A stretch of DNA of 6,401 nt from Fibrobacterota bacterium (GTDB taxonomy: Bacteria > Fibrobacterota > Chitinivibrionia > Chitinivibrionales > Chitinispirillaceae): contig JAEYNR010000020.1 in assembly GCA_023412475.1 (NCBI GenBank), positions 1-6,401 on the forward strand. The letters run 5' to 3'. This document shows, one piece after another, positions 6,196-6,401 of the stretch (positions are counted from its first letter, which is position 1; every line of letters begins with the position of its first letter). The translations under genes were made by a program, and so were the position numbers. A model generated the notes under the pieces. The model ran no database searches, was not told the DNA's origin, and worked only from the letters and a program-made list of their open reading frames with translations.

Positions 6196-6401
6196 AGACT
6201 TAAACGGAAAATTGCCCGGCTTAAACGGCAATTAGATCGGCTTAAACGGCAATTAGATCGGCTTAAACGGCAATTAGATCGGCTTAAACGGCAATTAGAT
6301 CGGCTTAAATGGCAATTAGATCGGCTTAAATGGCAATTAGATCGGCTTAAATGGCAATTAGATCGGCTTAAATGGCAATTAGATCGGCTTAAATGGCAAT
6401 T
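6196..6401 (+). other. Open frame of repeated coiled-coil heptads, partial
   Basis: This frame follows TAA 6193-6195 in register and is open to the window edge. It reads R, then LKRKIAR, four LKRQLDR, four LKWQLDR and the start of another. Leucines recur with 4-3 spacing, so the second Leu takes heptad position a and the first position d; Arg or Trp falls at exposed position f. The divergent first unit keeps hydrophobic residues at both core positions (Leu and Ile), as expected for a coiled coil. The other two plus frames have a stop in every unit. No start codon lies between the TAA and the array, so the stretch would need readthrough, a repaired stop or a start outside this frame. A minus-strand frame with stop at 6168-6170 is also open (RSNCRLS units). 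Confidence 0.4.
6199..6401. repeat. 21-bp tandem repeat array, nine units plus a partial tenth
   Basis: Head-to-tail 21-bp units without spacers begin at 6199, 6220, 6241, 6262, 6283, 6304, 6325, 6346, 6367 and 6388, the last cut by the window end. The first unit is divergent in its second half (AAAATTGCC where the others have CAATTAGAT). Units 2-5 are identical to each other. Units 6-10 differ from them by a single C-to-T change at unit position 7 (AAACGG to AAATGG) and are otherwise identical. Each regular unit has one GATC. Such uniformity indicates recent expansion by slippage or unequal exchange, first of one unit and then of its T variant. The true copy number is unknown because the array leaves the window. 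Confidence 0.98.

Noticed and set aside
6199..6401. CRISPR array
   Set aside because: The 21-bp units abut directly with no unique spacers, and no cas gene is visible.
6304..6401. ATG created in each T-variant unit, giving a six-residue ORF (MAIRSA) per repeat
   Set aside because: It is a by-product of the C-to-T change; no ribosome-binding site precedes it and every copy stops after six residues.

Overview
The window is an AT-rich, chromosome-like segment. It probably comes from a Gram-negative, polysaccharide-degrading anaerobe. A secreted xylanase sits beside a regulator that joins winged-helix domains to a LacI-type sensor, an arrangement that would fit Fibrobacterota/Chitinispirillum-like, Lentisphaera-like or spirochaete-like bacteria. 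That placement is inference; no rRNA or marker gene is present to confirm it.

Left part (1-3156): a divergent pair. On the minus strand (91-1434) is a secreted glycoside hydrolase family 10 enzyme of a divergent subgroup. On the plus strand (1594-3156) is a transcription factor with two GntR-like winged helices followed by a LacI/AraR-like sugar-sensing domain. The 159-bp region between them holds a 9-bp direct repeat with a 20-bp period just upstream of the xylanase start, a good operator candidate. The simplest reading is a local sugar-responsive switch for xylan breakdown.

Middle (3157-4122): about 960 bases with no gene I can support, only short open stretches without good starts and one weak hairpin.

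Right part (4123-6195): a tight run of small plus-strand genes: DUF3781 protein, GNAT acetyltransferase, a possible 43-residue membrane peptide, DUF2721 membrane protein, VOC/glyoxalase-fold protein with a C-terminal extension, and a 29-codon ORF. Three junctions overlap (14, 4 and 8 nt), which suggests one translationally coupled operon. Its common function is not evident.

Right edge (6199-6401): nine complete 21-bp tandem units plus a partial tenth running off the window. Read in the frame of the preceding 29-codon ORF, each unit encodes one coiled-coil heptad (LKRQLDR or LKWQLDR). A single TAA codon separates the ORF from the array. This is the most unusual feature: either a repeat-expanded coiled-coil gene broken near its 5' end, or a non-coding array that is open in this frame by coincidence.
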